This document shows, piece after piece, positions 41,641 to 50,768 of a DNA stretch of 64,000 bases (position 1 is its first letter; each line of letters begins with the position of its first letter). Position numbers and translations under genes: made by a program. The notes under the pieces were generated by a model, which ran no database searches, was not told the origin of the DNA, and saw nothing but the letters and a program-made list of their open reading frames with translations. The DNA is from SYFT01 sp964471115 (GTDB taxonomy: Bacteria > Acidobacteriota > Vicinamibacteria > Vicinamibacterales > SCN-69-37), in the NCBI GenBank assembly GCA_964471115.1, contig CAYYFE010000008.1, forward strand, positions 57,492 to 121,491, in the 5' to 3' direction.

Positions 41641-44073
41641 GTGTCTGTTTCAATTTTCCGTCTCGTCCTCTGTGTCGTCGTGGTGTGGGCGCCATGCCTG
41701 GGCATGCCATCACCCGGTCTGGCGCAGACGTCCGGTTCCGTGGTTGCGGGAACCGTTCGTGATTCCGCCGACCGGCCGGTGGCGGGTGCGGTGGTCACCC
41801 TTCGCGTGGCCGGCGCACTGCCGGCGACGACGCACACGGATGCGGGCGGGCGATTCTCCCTCACGGGTGTGCCGCCGGGGCGCCATGAGATCAGCGTCAG
41901 CGGCCTGGGATTGTCACCGGCCGTACTGGATGTGACCGTTGCGGCCGCCGGCGCCGCAGCCCCGCTGACCGTGGTGCTGGCCGAAATCGTGCGTCAACGC
42001 GTCAACGTCGTCGGCGACGTGGCCGCGCTCACGCGTGCGCCCGGGTCGACACATCTCATCGATCGCGCGGAATTGCAGCGGCTGCAGACGGCCACCGAGG
42101 ACATCCATCGCATGCTGCGCCAGGTGCCCGGCCTCAACATTCAGGAAGAGGACGGCTACGGCCTGCGTCCGAACATCGGCATGCGCGGCACCGGCACGGA
42201 TCGCAGCGCCAAGATCACGATGATGGAGGACGGCATTCTGATCGCGCCCGCGCCGTATTCGGCACCGGCGGCGTACTACGCGCCGACGCCGGGACGCATG
42301 GAGGCGATCGAGGTGCGCAAAGGCTCGAGCCAGATCAAGTCCGGTCCGATCACCACCGGCGGCGTGCTCAACTACATTTCGACGTCGATTCCGACGGACT
42401 TCCGGGTGCGTGCGACGATGACCGGCGGCGTGGACAACACGCGCCGGATCGTCGCCAGCCTCGGCGACACATATGCCAATGCCGGGTGGCTGGTCGAGAC
42501 CTTCCAGTTCAGAACGGATGGCTTCAAGCGTCTCGACGGCGGCGGCTCCACGGGCGTGGATGTCGCGGACTACCTCGCAAAGTTCAAGGTCAACACGACG
42601 CCGTCGGCCACGCTGTTCCAGGAACTGGAGGTCAAGCTCGGCCGGACGACGCAGACCGGGCAGGAGACCTACCTCGGTCTCACGGATGCGGACTTTGCTT
42701 CGTCGCCGTGGCGACGCTACGCCGGGTCGCAGGCGGACGAGTTCACGTCCACACACGAGCAATACCAGATCCGGCACTTCCTCGCGCGTCCGACCTGGGA
42801 TGTGACCACGGTCGCGTACCGGAACAACTTTTCCCGGGCCTGGTACAAGTTGGAAAACGTGATGGGCGCCAGCTTGTCCTCCGTGCTGGCAAACCCGTCG
42901 GCGTTCCCGCTGCAGATGGACGCCCTGACAGGCGTCGGCAGTGCGCCGAACGCCCTGGTGGTGCGCAACAACAACCGCGGGTACTTCGGCACCGGTATCC
43001 AGTCGACTGTCGGCGCGCGGTTCGAAACGGGTCGCGTGCGACACGCCGTCGAGATGGGCCTGCGGTATCACGAGGACGAAGAGGACCGCTTCCAGCAGGA
43101 CGACGCGTATCAAATGGTGGGCGGCCGCATGGTGCGTACGCGTGCCGGCGCCCCAGGCAGCCAGACGAATCAGGTGGTGGGCGCGAAGGCGCTCGCGGGA
43201 TTCGTGACACACACACTGGCCGCCGGGCGCTGGACGATCACACCTGGGCTCCGCGTCGAGCTGATCGATCTTCGGCGAACCGACTATGCCCGCACCGACC
43301 CGGCCCGCTCGGCGCCGACCGGTATCGTGGATACCCCTGTGAATGTGCTCATTCCCGGCGCAGGTGTGGCCTATCGCCTTCGGCCATCGGTCACGGTGTT
43401 TGGTGGCGTGTACAAGGGCTTTGCCCCGCCTGGGCCCGGCGCGGCGGGCCAGACCAAGGCCGAGGAAAGCGTGAACTACGAGGCCGGTCTGCGCGTCCAG
43501 CGGAGCGCACTGCAGGCAGAGGTGGTGACGTTCTTCAGCGATTACTCCAATCTGCTCGGCAGGGACATGTTGTCGACCGGCGGCACCGGCACCGGTGAGC
43601 TCTATAACGGCGGCGACGCGCGTGTGCTTGGTATTGAAGCGTCGGCGCGATGGCGCCCGTTCCACATCGCCTACACCTTCACCGACGCGCAGTTCCAGAA
43701 CACCTTCCAGAGTCAGTACGGGCCCTGGGGCAACGTCGCCAAGGGCGACGAACTGCCGTACGCGCCGACACATCAACTGTATGCGGCCATGGACGTTGAG
43801 GGCCGCCTCTGGCGCGCCCGCATCGATGCGACTGCGATCAGCCGGATGCGCACCGTGGCCGGGGCCGGTCCGCTCGTGGACCTCCGGTCCACGGACGCCA
43901 CCTTCACGGTCGGAGCCTCAGCCGACTACACCCTCACGCCCAGCGCGCGGCTGTTTGCCAGCGTGCAGAACCTGACCAACCGGGTGTATGTCGTCTCACG
44001 CCATCCCGCAGGCGTGCGTCCAGGCGCGCCGCGGCTGTTGATGCTGGGGTTGAGCGTCGAACTGGGTCGCTGA
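41641..44073 (+). CDS. TonB-dependent receptor, FecA-like (ferric citrate/siderophore type)
   Basis: The protein is 810 residues from the GTG at 41641 with GGGGGG just upstream; TTG at 41593 or GTG at 41611 are alternatives. A signal peptide (cleavage near GLAQ) precedes a carboxypeptidase-regulatory-like domain (about 30-110), a plug with MRGTGTDRSAKITMMEDGI and IEVRKGSSQIKSGPITTGGVLNY, and a 22-strand-type barrel. The plug phrases closely follow the FecA branch. The barrel start segment also includes SAPAAYYAPTPGRM as in that group. Placement beside ferrochelatase suggests iron supply for haem. Confidence 0.9.
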   Translation: MSVSIFRLVLCVVVVWAPCLGMPSPGLAQTSGSVVAGTVRDSADRPVAGAVVTLRVAGALPATTHTDAGGRFSLTGVPPGRHEISVSGLGLSPAVLDVTVAAAGAAAPLTVVLAEIVRQRVNVVGDVAALTRAPGSTHLIDRAELQRLQTATEDIHRMLRQVPGLNIQEEDGYGLRPNIGMRGTGTDRSAKITMMEDGILIAPAPYSAPAAYYAPTPGRMEAIEVRKGSSQIKSGPITTGGVLNYISTSIPTDFRVRATMTGGVDNTRRIVASLGDTYANAGWLVETFQFRTDGFKRLDGGGSTGVDVADYLAKFKVNTTPSATLFQELEVKLGRTTQTGQETYLGLTDADFASSPWRRYAGSQADEFTSTHEQYQIRHFLARPTWDVTTVAYRNNFSRAWYKLENVMGASLSSVLANPSAFPLQMDALTGVGSAPNALVVRNNNRGYFGTGIQSTVGARFETGRVRHAVEMGLRYHEDEEDRFQQDDAYQMVGGRMVRTRAGAPGSQTNQVVGAKALAGFVTHTLAAGRWTITPGLRVELIDLRRTDYARTDPARSAPTGIVDTPVNVLIPGAGVAYRLRPSVTVFGGVYKGFAPPGPGAAGQTKAEESVNYEAGLRVQRSALQAEVVTFFSDYSNLLGRDMLSTGGTGTGELYNGGDARVLGIEASARWRPFHIAYTFTDAQFQNTFQSQYGPWGNVAKGDELPYAPTHQLYAAMDVEGRLWRARIDATAISRMRTVAGAGPLVDLRSTDATFTVGASADYTLTPSARLFASVQNLTNRVYVVSRHPAGVRPGAPRLLMLGLSVELGR

Positions 44074-44119
44074 CGGCGACACTGTTGACGCCCCCGACAC
44101 TCGGATGAACGTCGACCGG

Positions 44120-44548
44120 CTATCGGCGAATGATGTCGCGATACATCGGCGCCAGGAGCGCCAGCATGCGATTCTGCGCCGAAAATGGGATCCGCCTGGC
44201 GTCCATCGACTTCTGCAGCACCTCGACGAGGGCGTTGAAGTCGCTCTTCTGGACGTGCATGCCGGCGTGCGCGGTCTTCATGTCCATCCCGGTGTACTTG
44301 CACGGACCACCGGCCAGTTCACACAGCTGGTCGACGAGCTTCGTCTTGAGATTGGCCAGGTCCGCGCGCTCGAAGGACGGACGCGTCCGCGGATCCTCGA
44401 CCAGGCGCTTGACGAAGTCCTCCATCAGCGCTTCCAGGCCGGCCTTCTCGCCAAACGCCTTGTAAAGGTCATCGGCCTGCCTGGCGGCGGCGGTCGACGA
44501 CGCCGTCAGCACCAGCACCAACGCGAACACGATACGGTTGAACGTCAT
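44120..44548 (-). CDS. Exported group 1 truncated haemoglobin
   Basis: The protein is 142 residues from the ATG at 44548 (AGGAG 9 nt upstream); an ATG at 44554 with 3-nt spacing is the alternative. A signal peptide (RIVFALVLVLTASSTAAA) precedes the two-over-two globin: LYKAFGEKAGLEALMEDFV, LANLKTKLVDQLCELAGGPCKYTGMDMK, the proximal His in TAHAGMHVQKSDFNALVEVLQKSM. It has two cysteines in the CD/E region. Truncated globins bind oxygen or nitric oxide; an exported one would act in the periplasm. It is transcribed after the DUF3034 gene. Confidence 0.9.
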   Translation of the reverse strand: MTFNRIVFALVLVLTASSTAAARQADDLYKAFGEKAGLEALMEDFVKRLVEDPRTRPSFERADLANLKTKLVDQLCELAGGPCKYTGMDMKTAHAGMHVQKSDFNALVEVLQKSMDARRIPFSAQNRMLALLAPMYRDIIRR

Positions 44549-44579
44549 GGTCATGATCTCCTGTGCAATCGGGGAACGG

Positions 44580-45491
44580 TCAGAATGCGATCTGGCCGGA
44601 GAGGTAGAACCCGCTCTGGCGCGAGGTGGCGATCGCGGGAACGATGCGGCCCAGCCCCGCATACGCCAGCGTCAGTGACAGCCGCTTGGCGGGCGCCCAC
44701 GCCACGAACACGTCGTACCAGTCGTCTTCCTTGAGCCCCTCGCCGAGAATCGACGGATTGAGGTTGTCGGGTTTCATGCGGTACTCGGCACCGACCGCCA
44801 AGTCCTTGCGAAGCAGGTAGGCCACCGACCCTTCGACCATCGGTTGATACTCGCCCTGAGCCGTGCCGCCAAACCCGAGCAGGCCGTTCTGGTTGGCCTT
44901 CGTCAAGCGCATCGTGGCGTTGAGCAACAGGCTCTGAGCCAGGTACAGCTTCGTGGCGCTGACATACACATCGACGCCTTCGGTCTCCGCGCCCAGTGCG
45001 GTCAGCGTGGGCTCAAGCCCGGCCGCGTCGAGATCCTTGTAGATGGCGCCCACCGCGACCTGCGGCAGCCAGCGATCCTGATCGAGGATCGCCTCGCCGA
45101 ACAACTTGACCTTCACGCCGAAGTGGTTCTGCTTGAGGCGGAGGCCCGGCAGGCCCAGCGCGGTGCCGGTCTCCATCGTGTCGAAGTCCTGCCGGCCGAA
45201 GGACAACTCGACGCGGTCCCGGAGGCCCACGGCCGCGCCGACGATCCGCAGTTCATAGTCGCCTGACTTGACCCACGTGCCGAACGCCGATCCGCCAATC
45301 TCGTCCTCAGTCGCCTGTGTCCCGATGACGGCCCACGGCGTGAGCCCGCCGCCGGCCACGCCGTCGATTGACGAGACGCCGCCGGTCAAACGCAGCTTCC
45401 CCGTCGTCTGGGCCGAGACCGGCGTCGCCGACGCCGCGAGGACCAGCAGACACAGCGCCGTGATGCCCGCCGTGAAAGGTTGTGTACGCAC
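44580..45491 (-). CDS. DUF3034-family outer-membrane-like protein
   Basis: The protein is 303 residues from the GTG at 45491, with a strong ribosome site (AGGAGGA). A signal peptide (FTAGITALCLLVLAASATPVSAQ) precedes alternating strands typical of a small beta-barrel: KLRLTGGVSSIDGVAGGGLTPWAVIGT at the start, NHFGVKVKLFGEAILDQDRWLPQVAVGAIYKD in the middle and SGFYLSGQIAF at the end. This matches DUF3034, which I know as a family often encoded next to truncated haemoglobins. It leads a two-gene unit with the globin gene 31 bp downstream. Confidence 0.85.
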   Translation of the reverse strand: MRTQPFTAGITALCLLVLAASATPVSAQTTGKLRLTGGVSSIDGVAGGGLTPWAVIGTQATEDEIGGSAFGTWVKSGDYELRIVGAAVGLRDRVELSFGRQDFDTMETGTALGLPGLRLKQNHFGVKVKLFGEAILDQDRWLPQVAVGAIYKDLDAAGLEPTLTALGAETEGVDVYVSATKLYLAQSLLLNATMRLTKANQNGLLGFGGTAQGEYQPMVEGSVAYLLRKDLAVGAEYRMKPDNLNPSILGEGLKEDDWYDVFVAWAPAKRLSLTLAYAGLGRIVPAIATSRQSGFYLSGQIAF

Positions 45492-45563
45492 GAATGTCCT
45501 CCTGATGACCACCCGGCGCACCGATGCGGCGGGTCCTGAGGGTCTTACGGCCCGGCTGGCGAT

Positions 45564-45591
45564 CTGGATTGCGCCGCTGGGCCCAATCCAG
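45564..45591. promoter_or_regulatory. Inverted repeat in the DUF3034/fasciclin divergent intergenic region
   Basis: CTGGATTG (45564-45571) and CAATCCAG (45584-45591) form a perfect 8-bp dyad with a 12-nt centre in the 175-bp divergent gap. It is a candidate operator for one or both genes. No clear -10 element was chosen. Confidence 0.4.
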
Positions 45592-45666
45592 CCGACGGTG
45601 GTGCGCGTAACCCCATCAAGCGCCCGCGGCATCCGGCCCGGGCTCGAATCGGAGGGGAGCACAGAC

Positions 45667-46224
45667 ATGAAGAACCGAATGATCACCACCCTGGCACTGG
45701 CGGTGGCCGTGGTGGCCGGTGTGACGGCCGCGGCTCAGGAGCGCACGGTCATGGTGGGCGGCGCGGCGATGTTTCCGTCGAAGGACATCATCGACAACGC
45801 CGTCAACTCACAGGACCACACCACACTGGTGGCCGCGGTGAAAGCCGCGGGACTGGTGGACACGCTGAAGGGCCCGGGCCCGTTCACGGTGTTCGCTCCG
45901 ACCAATGCCGCGTTCGCAGCTCTGCCGGCCGGCACCGTCGAGACACTGCTCAAGCCGGAGAACAAGGCGATGCTGACGAACGTGCTGACCTACCACGTGG
46001 TGGCCGGCAGGCTCGACGCGCGAAGCCTGATGGATCAGGCGAAGGCCAACCGCGGCACACTGACGCTCAAGACCGTCAGTGGCGGCACGTTGTGGGTCAT
46101 GGTCAGCAACGGCGCCGTGACCCTCAAGGACGAGAAGGGCGGCATGGCCACGGTGACGATTGCTGACGTGTTCCAGTCGAACGGCGTCATTCACGTGATC
46201 AACGCGGTGGTGCTGCCCAAGTAG
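45667..46224 (+). CDS. Secreted fasciclin-domain protein
   Basis: The protein is 185 residues with a GGAGGGGAG ribosome site, a signal peptide (ITTLALAVAVVAGVTAAAQ) and one FAS1 domain: LVAAVKAAGLVDTLKGPGPFTVFAPTNAAFAALP, the H-box YHVVAGRL and the ending NGVIHVINAVVLPK. FAS1 proteins mediate adhesion. Its position in front of an ECF sigma and anti-sigma pair recalls the SigK/RskA/MPT70 arrangement of mycobacteria, where the fasciclin genes are targets of the sigma factor. Confidence 0.94.
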   Translation: MKNRMITTLALAVAVVAGVTAAAQERTVMVGGAAMFPSKDIIDNAVNSQDHTTLVAAVKAAGLVDTLKGPGPFTVFAPTNAAFAALPAGTVETLLKPENKAMLTNVLTYHVVAGRLDARSLMDQAKANRGTLTLKTVSGGTLWVMVSNGAVTLKDEKGGMATVTIADVFQSNGVIHVINAVVLPK

Positions 46225-46264
46225 GGCGTGGGGGCCACGGCCTGCTGATATCCTTCAACGTCAG

Positions 46265-46861
46265 GTGACCGATCACGATCTGCAGGCCGTGGCCCGCATG
46301 GCGCGCGGCGATGGGACGGCGCTGGCCGAGTTGTACGACCGGCACGGCCGCGCCGTGTACTCGCTGGCCTGCCGTATCCTGGGCGATCGGGCCGAAGCCG
46401 AGGACCTGACTCAGGATGTCTTCACCCAGGTCTGGCAGCAGGCGGCTCGGTACGACGCCGCCCGCGGCGCCGTTGCCGCATGGTTGCTGGTGATCACACG
46501 CACTCGGGCGCTCGATCGCCTGCGCGCGCGTCGCTCCAGGCCGCCGCTCGACGCGGGTGACGATGACGGGCGGCGGCTGGCGGCGGTGCCCGACCAGTCT
46601 CCATCGATCGACGCCATCGTCTCCACCGGTGAAGAGGCGTCGCGCGTGCACGCCGCGATGGCAACCCTGTCGGAGGATCAGCGTGACGCGCTGACGCTCG
46701 CCTACTTCGAAGGCCTCAGCCATGCCGAGATTGCCGACCGTACCGGCATCGCGTTGGGCACCATCAAGACGCGGATTCGAACGGCGCTGGCGCGTTTGCG
46801 CGACGCGATGGCTGGTGGCCGGGAACCGGCGCAACCGAAGATCGGAGGGCTGCGAGCGTGA
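46265..46861 (+). CDS. ECF RNA polymerase sigma factor, SigK-like
   Basis: The protein is 198 residues from the GTG at 46265. Region 2 covers ALAELYDRHGRAVYSLACRILGDRAEAEDLTQDVFTQVWQ and region 4 covers LSEDQRDALTLAYFEGLSHAEIADRTGIALGTIKTRIRTALARL. TATCCT lies 10 nt before the start, giving at most a very short leader. It would redirect RNA polymerase, probably to the adjacent fasciclin gene among others, and is held by the anti-sigma factor encoded in the overlapping next gene. Confidence 0.94.
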   Translation: MTDHDLQAVARMARGDGTALAELYDRHGRAVYSLACRILGDRAEAEDLTQDVFTQVWQQAARYDAARGAVAAWLLVITRTRALDRLRARRSRPPLDAGDDDGRRLAAVPDQSPSIDAIVSTGEEASRVHAAMATLSEDQRDALTLAYFEGLSHAEIADRTGIALGTIKTRIRTALARLRDAMAGGREPAQPKIGGLRA

Positions 46862-47664
46862 CGCATCAGGACATCCAGGCGCTGGCCCCCGAGTACGTCA
46901 TGGGCACACTCGACGCGGCGACACGCAGCGCCGTGCTGTCCCATCTGGCCACATGCCCCGAGTGCCGCGCCGAGGTCGCCGCCGTGGCCAAGGTGAGTGA
47001 CGCCATGGCCCGCAGTGTCGACGCTCTGGATCCGCCGGCGGGACTGCGCGATCGGATCGCCGCCATTCCGGCAGCTCAGCCCCAGGCCGGCCCGGTGGCC
47101 CGCGCCTCGTCACGACGGGTCGAGATCGCCTTCCGGCTGGCCGCCGGCCTGATCCTGACCATCGCGCTGTGGCAGTGGGCCGTCGCTCGGCAGGAGGTGC
47201 AACAGCTTCGGGCGCGCGTGGCGGCGCTGCAGGCCGACTCGGACGCGCTGCTGGTGGCCCGCGCGTCCCTGCAACAGCTGGAGGCGGAAGCGGCCTCCGC
47301 CGCCCGTCAGGCGAACGTCCTCGGCGCGGCAGACCTGCTGACATTCGCGCTGACCGGACAGGACGCGGCACCGGGCGCCCGCGCCCGGGCGTACGTGAGT
47401 CAGTCGCAGGGGCTCGTGTTCGCCGCCACCGGGCTGCCGGCCGTACCGGCCGGCAGGACGTACCAGCTCTGGCTCATCGTCAACGCCAAACCCGTCAACG
47501 CGGGCTTGTTCAGGCCGGATGCCGATGGCCACGTCCACACGGTCCTCCCGACCCCGGCTGTGGACGGCACGCCCGCGGTCGTCGCTGTGACCTTGGAACC
47601 CGAAGGGGGATTGCCGCAACCCAGTGGCGCGATGTATCTGGCCGGCGCCGTTCTGGCGCGGTGA
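46858..47664 (+). CDS. Membrane anti-sigma factor, RskA-like
   Basis: The protein is 268 residues, starting GTGA-overlapped with the sigma gene. The N-terminal anti-sigma domain has a zinc-finger-like LSHLATCPECRAEV (H-x3-C-x2-C) near residue 28. One membrane helix (about 90-103, FRLAAGLILTIALWQW) is followed by a coiled coil and a periplasmic anti-sigma-K domain (GLVFAATGLPAVPAGRTYQLWLI). Regulated proteolysis is the usual release mechanism in this family. It ends one base from the convergent lipoprotein gene. Confidence 0.93.
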   Translation: MTHQDIQALAPEYVMGTLDAATRSAVLSHLATCPECRAEVAAVAKVSDAMARSVDALDPPAGLRDRIAAIPAAQPQAGPVARASSRRVEIAFRLAAGLILTIALWQWAVARQEVQQLRARVAALQADSDALLVARASLQQLEAEAASAARQANVLGAADLLTFALTGQDAAPGARARAYVSQSQGLVFAATGLPAVPAGRTYQLWLIVNAKPVNAGLFRPDADGHVHTVLPTPAVDGTPAVVAVTLEPEGGLPQPSGAMYLAGAVLAR

Positions 47665-47665
47665 A

Positions 47666-48187
47666 TCACTCGACCTTCGAGGTCGACCAGGTCACGTCGA
47701 TGTCGCTCAGCGCCTGGCCCTTGATCGTGATGCCGGACAGCCGGCCCTTCAGGCTGGCGGCGCCCTTCAGCGCGTCGCTGGTGGCCGCGAACTGGGACGA
47801 GTCGCCGACGGTTTCGCCGGTGAGGGTGTTGGCCACCGCGGCCAGCGACAACGTGACCGCGGCCGGCTCGGCCGCCACGAGGGTCAGCGTGGGATGCGAC
47901 ACGCGCACGGCGCGCTCGGCCTCGCCATCCAGCACGTACAACGTCACCCGGCCAGTGCCAGGCTCGACGACCAACTCGAGAAACGCAAAGTGATCGCCCA
48001 GTTCGGTGAGTGTTCCCCCATTGGGCGCGGTGTGGGCGTGTCCACCCGCGGAGGGTGCGGCGGGAGCTGCGGGCGCAGCCGGAGCCGCCGGAGGCGGCAC
48101 GTCTGCCGTTTCCGATGCACCGCCGCCACACGCGGCGGCACCCATGATGATCGCGATCGAGAGGACGACGTTCAGCGCTCGTGTCAC
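47666..48187 (-). CDS. Lipoprotein with a His-containing segment, last gene of an ABC/DUF3299 locus
   Basis: The protein is 173 residues from the GTG at 48187, giving a lipoprotein signal (IAIIMGAAACG). A Pro/Ala linker (APAAPAAPAAPSAGG) is followed by GGHAHTAPNGGTLTELGDHFAFLELV, which I describe only as a His-x-His followed by Gly-Gly and Asp-His, a layout seen in periplasmic metal-handling domains. The rest is beta-rich. It lies 11 bp downstream of the permease gene. In Pseudomonas aeruginosa the comparable place in the Zur-regulated PA4063-PA4066 operon is held by a His-rich periplasmic protein; orthology is not shown. Confidence 0.8.
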   Translation of the reverse strand: MTRALNVVLSIAIIMGAAACGGGASETADVPPPAAPAAPAAPAAPSAGGHAHTAPNGGTLTELGDHFAFLELVVEPGTGRVTLYVLDGEAERAVRVSHPTLTLVAAEPAAVTLSLAAVANTLTGETVGDSSQFAATSDALKGAASLKGRLSGITIKGQALSDIDVTWSTSKVE

Positions 48188-48198
48188 CACACCCACCC

Positions 48199-49448
48199 CT
48201 ACGACAGCGGCGTCAGGTTCGACGCCACGTCCGTGCGATACGCCTTGAACGCCGGCACGAGTCCGGCCAGCGCGCCCAGCAGCATCATGCCGACCGGCGT
48301 CATCCACAACGCCGGATCGAACCGGAACGCGTCGAGCACCACACCGGTCTGCGCGCGGACGATCACGTACGCGGCCGACAGGATGCCGCCGTAGACGAGA
48401 AAGCCCACCAGCGCGCCGATGGCCGTGATGGTCGTCGACTCGAGCACGATGGCCGAAAACACCGTCCCCCGGCGCGCGCCCAGCGCGCGCAGGATGGCAA
48501 ACTCCCGGCGCCGTTCGTTCATCGTGTTGTAGATGCTCGCGAGAATCGACCCCGCCGCCACCACCACGATCAGATACGCCACCATCGACAGGATGCGGCT
48601 GACCCAGCCGATGCGTTCGAACAACTCGGCCATCACGCGGCCGATGGGCCAGGCCAGCGTGGCCACCTTGCCCTGGTTGTTGATCATGTTCGACAGCAGG
48701 AACCCGGCCTGCGGGTTGCGCAGTTTCAGCATGACCGCGCTGACCTCGCGATGTTCCTCGGGCACCGGCGCATCGTCGGTCGGCCGGTACACTTCGCCCG
48801 TGCCGCGGAGGATGTGACCGGACATCCGGTAGATGCCTTCAATCGGAATCCATACCACCCGGTCGGACGGCCCGTTGGTCGGCTCCATCACGGCGACGAC
48901 GGTGTACTGATCGCGGTGCTGATCACGTTCACTGAACTGCAGGCCGTGGTACGGCTGGAACGTCGACCCCACCGTCATGCCGAGTTTTTCGGCCACGTAG
49001 TGGCCGACGATGGCTTCCTTCTTCGTCTCGTCGAAGATGCGGCCGCCCGGCTTGAGCACGAACCCCTGGCCCTCGCGGTACGTGAAGTCCGTGAACATCT
49101 GCGTCGTCGTGCCGACGATGCGGTAGCCCTGGTAGTTGTCGCCCACGGCGTAGGGAATGGCGAGGGTGACGCGCGGGTCGTCGGCCACCTCGCGATACAG
49201 CGTCCACGGAATGTTGCCCGGCGAGGTTTCCAGGTGGAACACCGTGTTGAGCACGAGCTGCAGCTGCGACCCGCGCGCGCCCAGGACGGCGTCGAACCCG
49301 ACGCGGCCGCCGGTGAAGGCGTCGTAGGTCTGCGCGTTGATCGCAAACACCGCCATCGTCAGACCCGCGGCCAGGCCCACGGAGAGGATCGTGACGAACG
49401 ACGACAACGCGTGCTGGCGCAGGCTGCGGCGCACGATGGACATCAGGC

Positions 49449-49452
<4 letters not shown>
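48199..49452 (-). CDS. FtsX/MacB-like ABC transporter permease
   Basis: The protein is 417 residues with the single-unit four-helix MacB topology: one helix at about 17-42 (SSFVTILSVGLAAGLTMAVFAI), a long periplasmic domain (about 45-285), and three helices near 290-315, 340-370 and 380-405. The FtsX phrase is REFAILRALGARRG. The upstream ATP-binding gene overlaps its start by 4 bp. Such permeases usually move lipoproteins, lipids or small molecules between envelope compartments rather than importing metal ions themselves. Confidence 0.92.
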
Positions 49453-50156
<704 letters not shown>

Positions 50157-50171
50157 GCCGTGTAAACCCGG

Positions 50172-50723
50172 TTACTGAACGCTGTCGGCGACGATCGAAT
50201 AGAGGCCGACGACGCGGCCCTTTTCGACTTCTTCCGCGATGTGGAACGTGCCGCGCACGAGGATTTCGTAGCCCGCGCCGTAGGTCCGCGCCTTCTGGCC
50301 CGGCTTCATGGTCACGTAGATCCACTCATTGATGCGCGGGACGCCGCCGAAGCCGCAGGCATCCACACTCGCGTTGAGGATGAACGACGACGTGCCGGAG
50401 CTGTCGTAGTCGAGCGGGAGGATGTTGCCGTAAATCTCGACCTTCTTGCCTTCGAGCGCGAGGATGTTGGCGGGAATCGTGCCCTTGACCTGCTTGGGCG
50501 ACGGATCAAACGGATCCGACGGGTTGTAGTCGAAGCCGGCCAGGAACCAGAAGTCGAGGAACATGTAGCCCGACTTGCTGACCGTCGGCTTGCCGCCCGC
50601 GGCGCCGGCCACGCCCTGGCCCTGCGTGGGGGGCTGCTGCGCGAGGGTGACGGCCGTGAGCGGCAGGGCCGCCAGCGCGCCCGCGACCAGCGTGGGTACG
50701 ATCAACGTCTTCAAGCGGAACAT
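50172..50723 (-). CDS. Exported DUF3299-family protein, first gene of the ABC locus
   Basis: The protein is 183 residues with a signal peptide (LIVPTLVAGALAALPLTAVTLAQ). Conserved DUF3299 features are KKVEIYGNILPLDYDSSGTSSFILNASVDACGFG, INEWIYVTMKPG and GTFHIAEEVEKGRVVGLYSIVADSV. It is a paralogue of the protein at 18262-18786. Gene order DUF3299, ATPase, permease, His-containing lipoprotein recalls zinc-limitation operons of proteobacteria. A TAGGAT hexamer about 14 nt before the ATG is a possible -10. Confidence 0.85.
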   Translation of the reverse strand: MFRLKTLIVPTLVAGALAALPLTAVTLAQQPPTQGQGVAGAAGGKPTVSKSGYMFLDFWFLAGFDYNPSDPFDPSPKQVKGTIPANILALEGKKVEIYGNILPLDYDSSGTSSFILNASVDACGFGGVPRINEWIYVTMKPGQKARTYGAGYEILVRGTFHIAEEVEKGRVVGLYSIVADSVQ

Positions 50724-50768
50724 GGTCAGAAAATCCTACCAGAAAGACGCGGCCCGCCCCGTGGGCGC

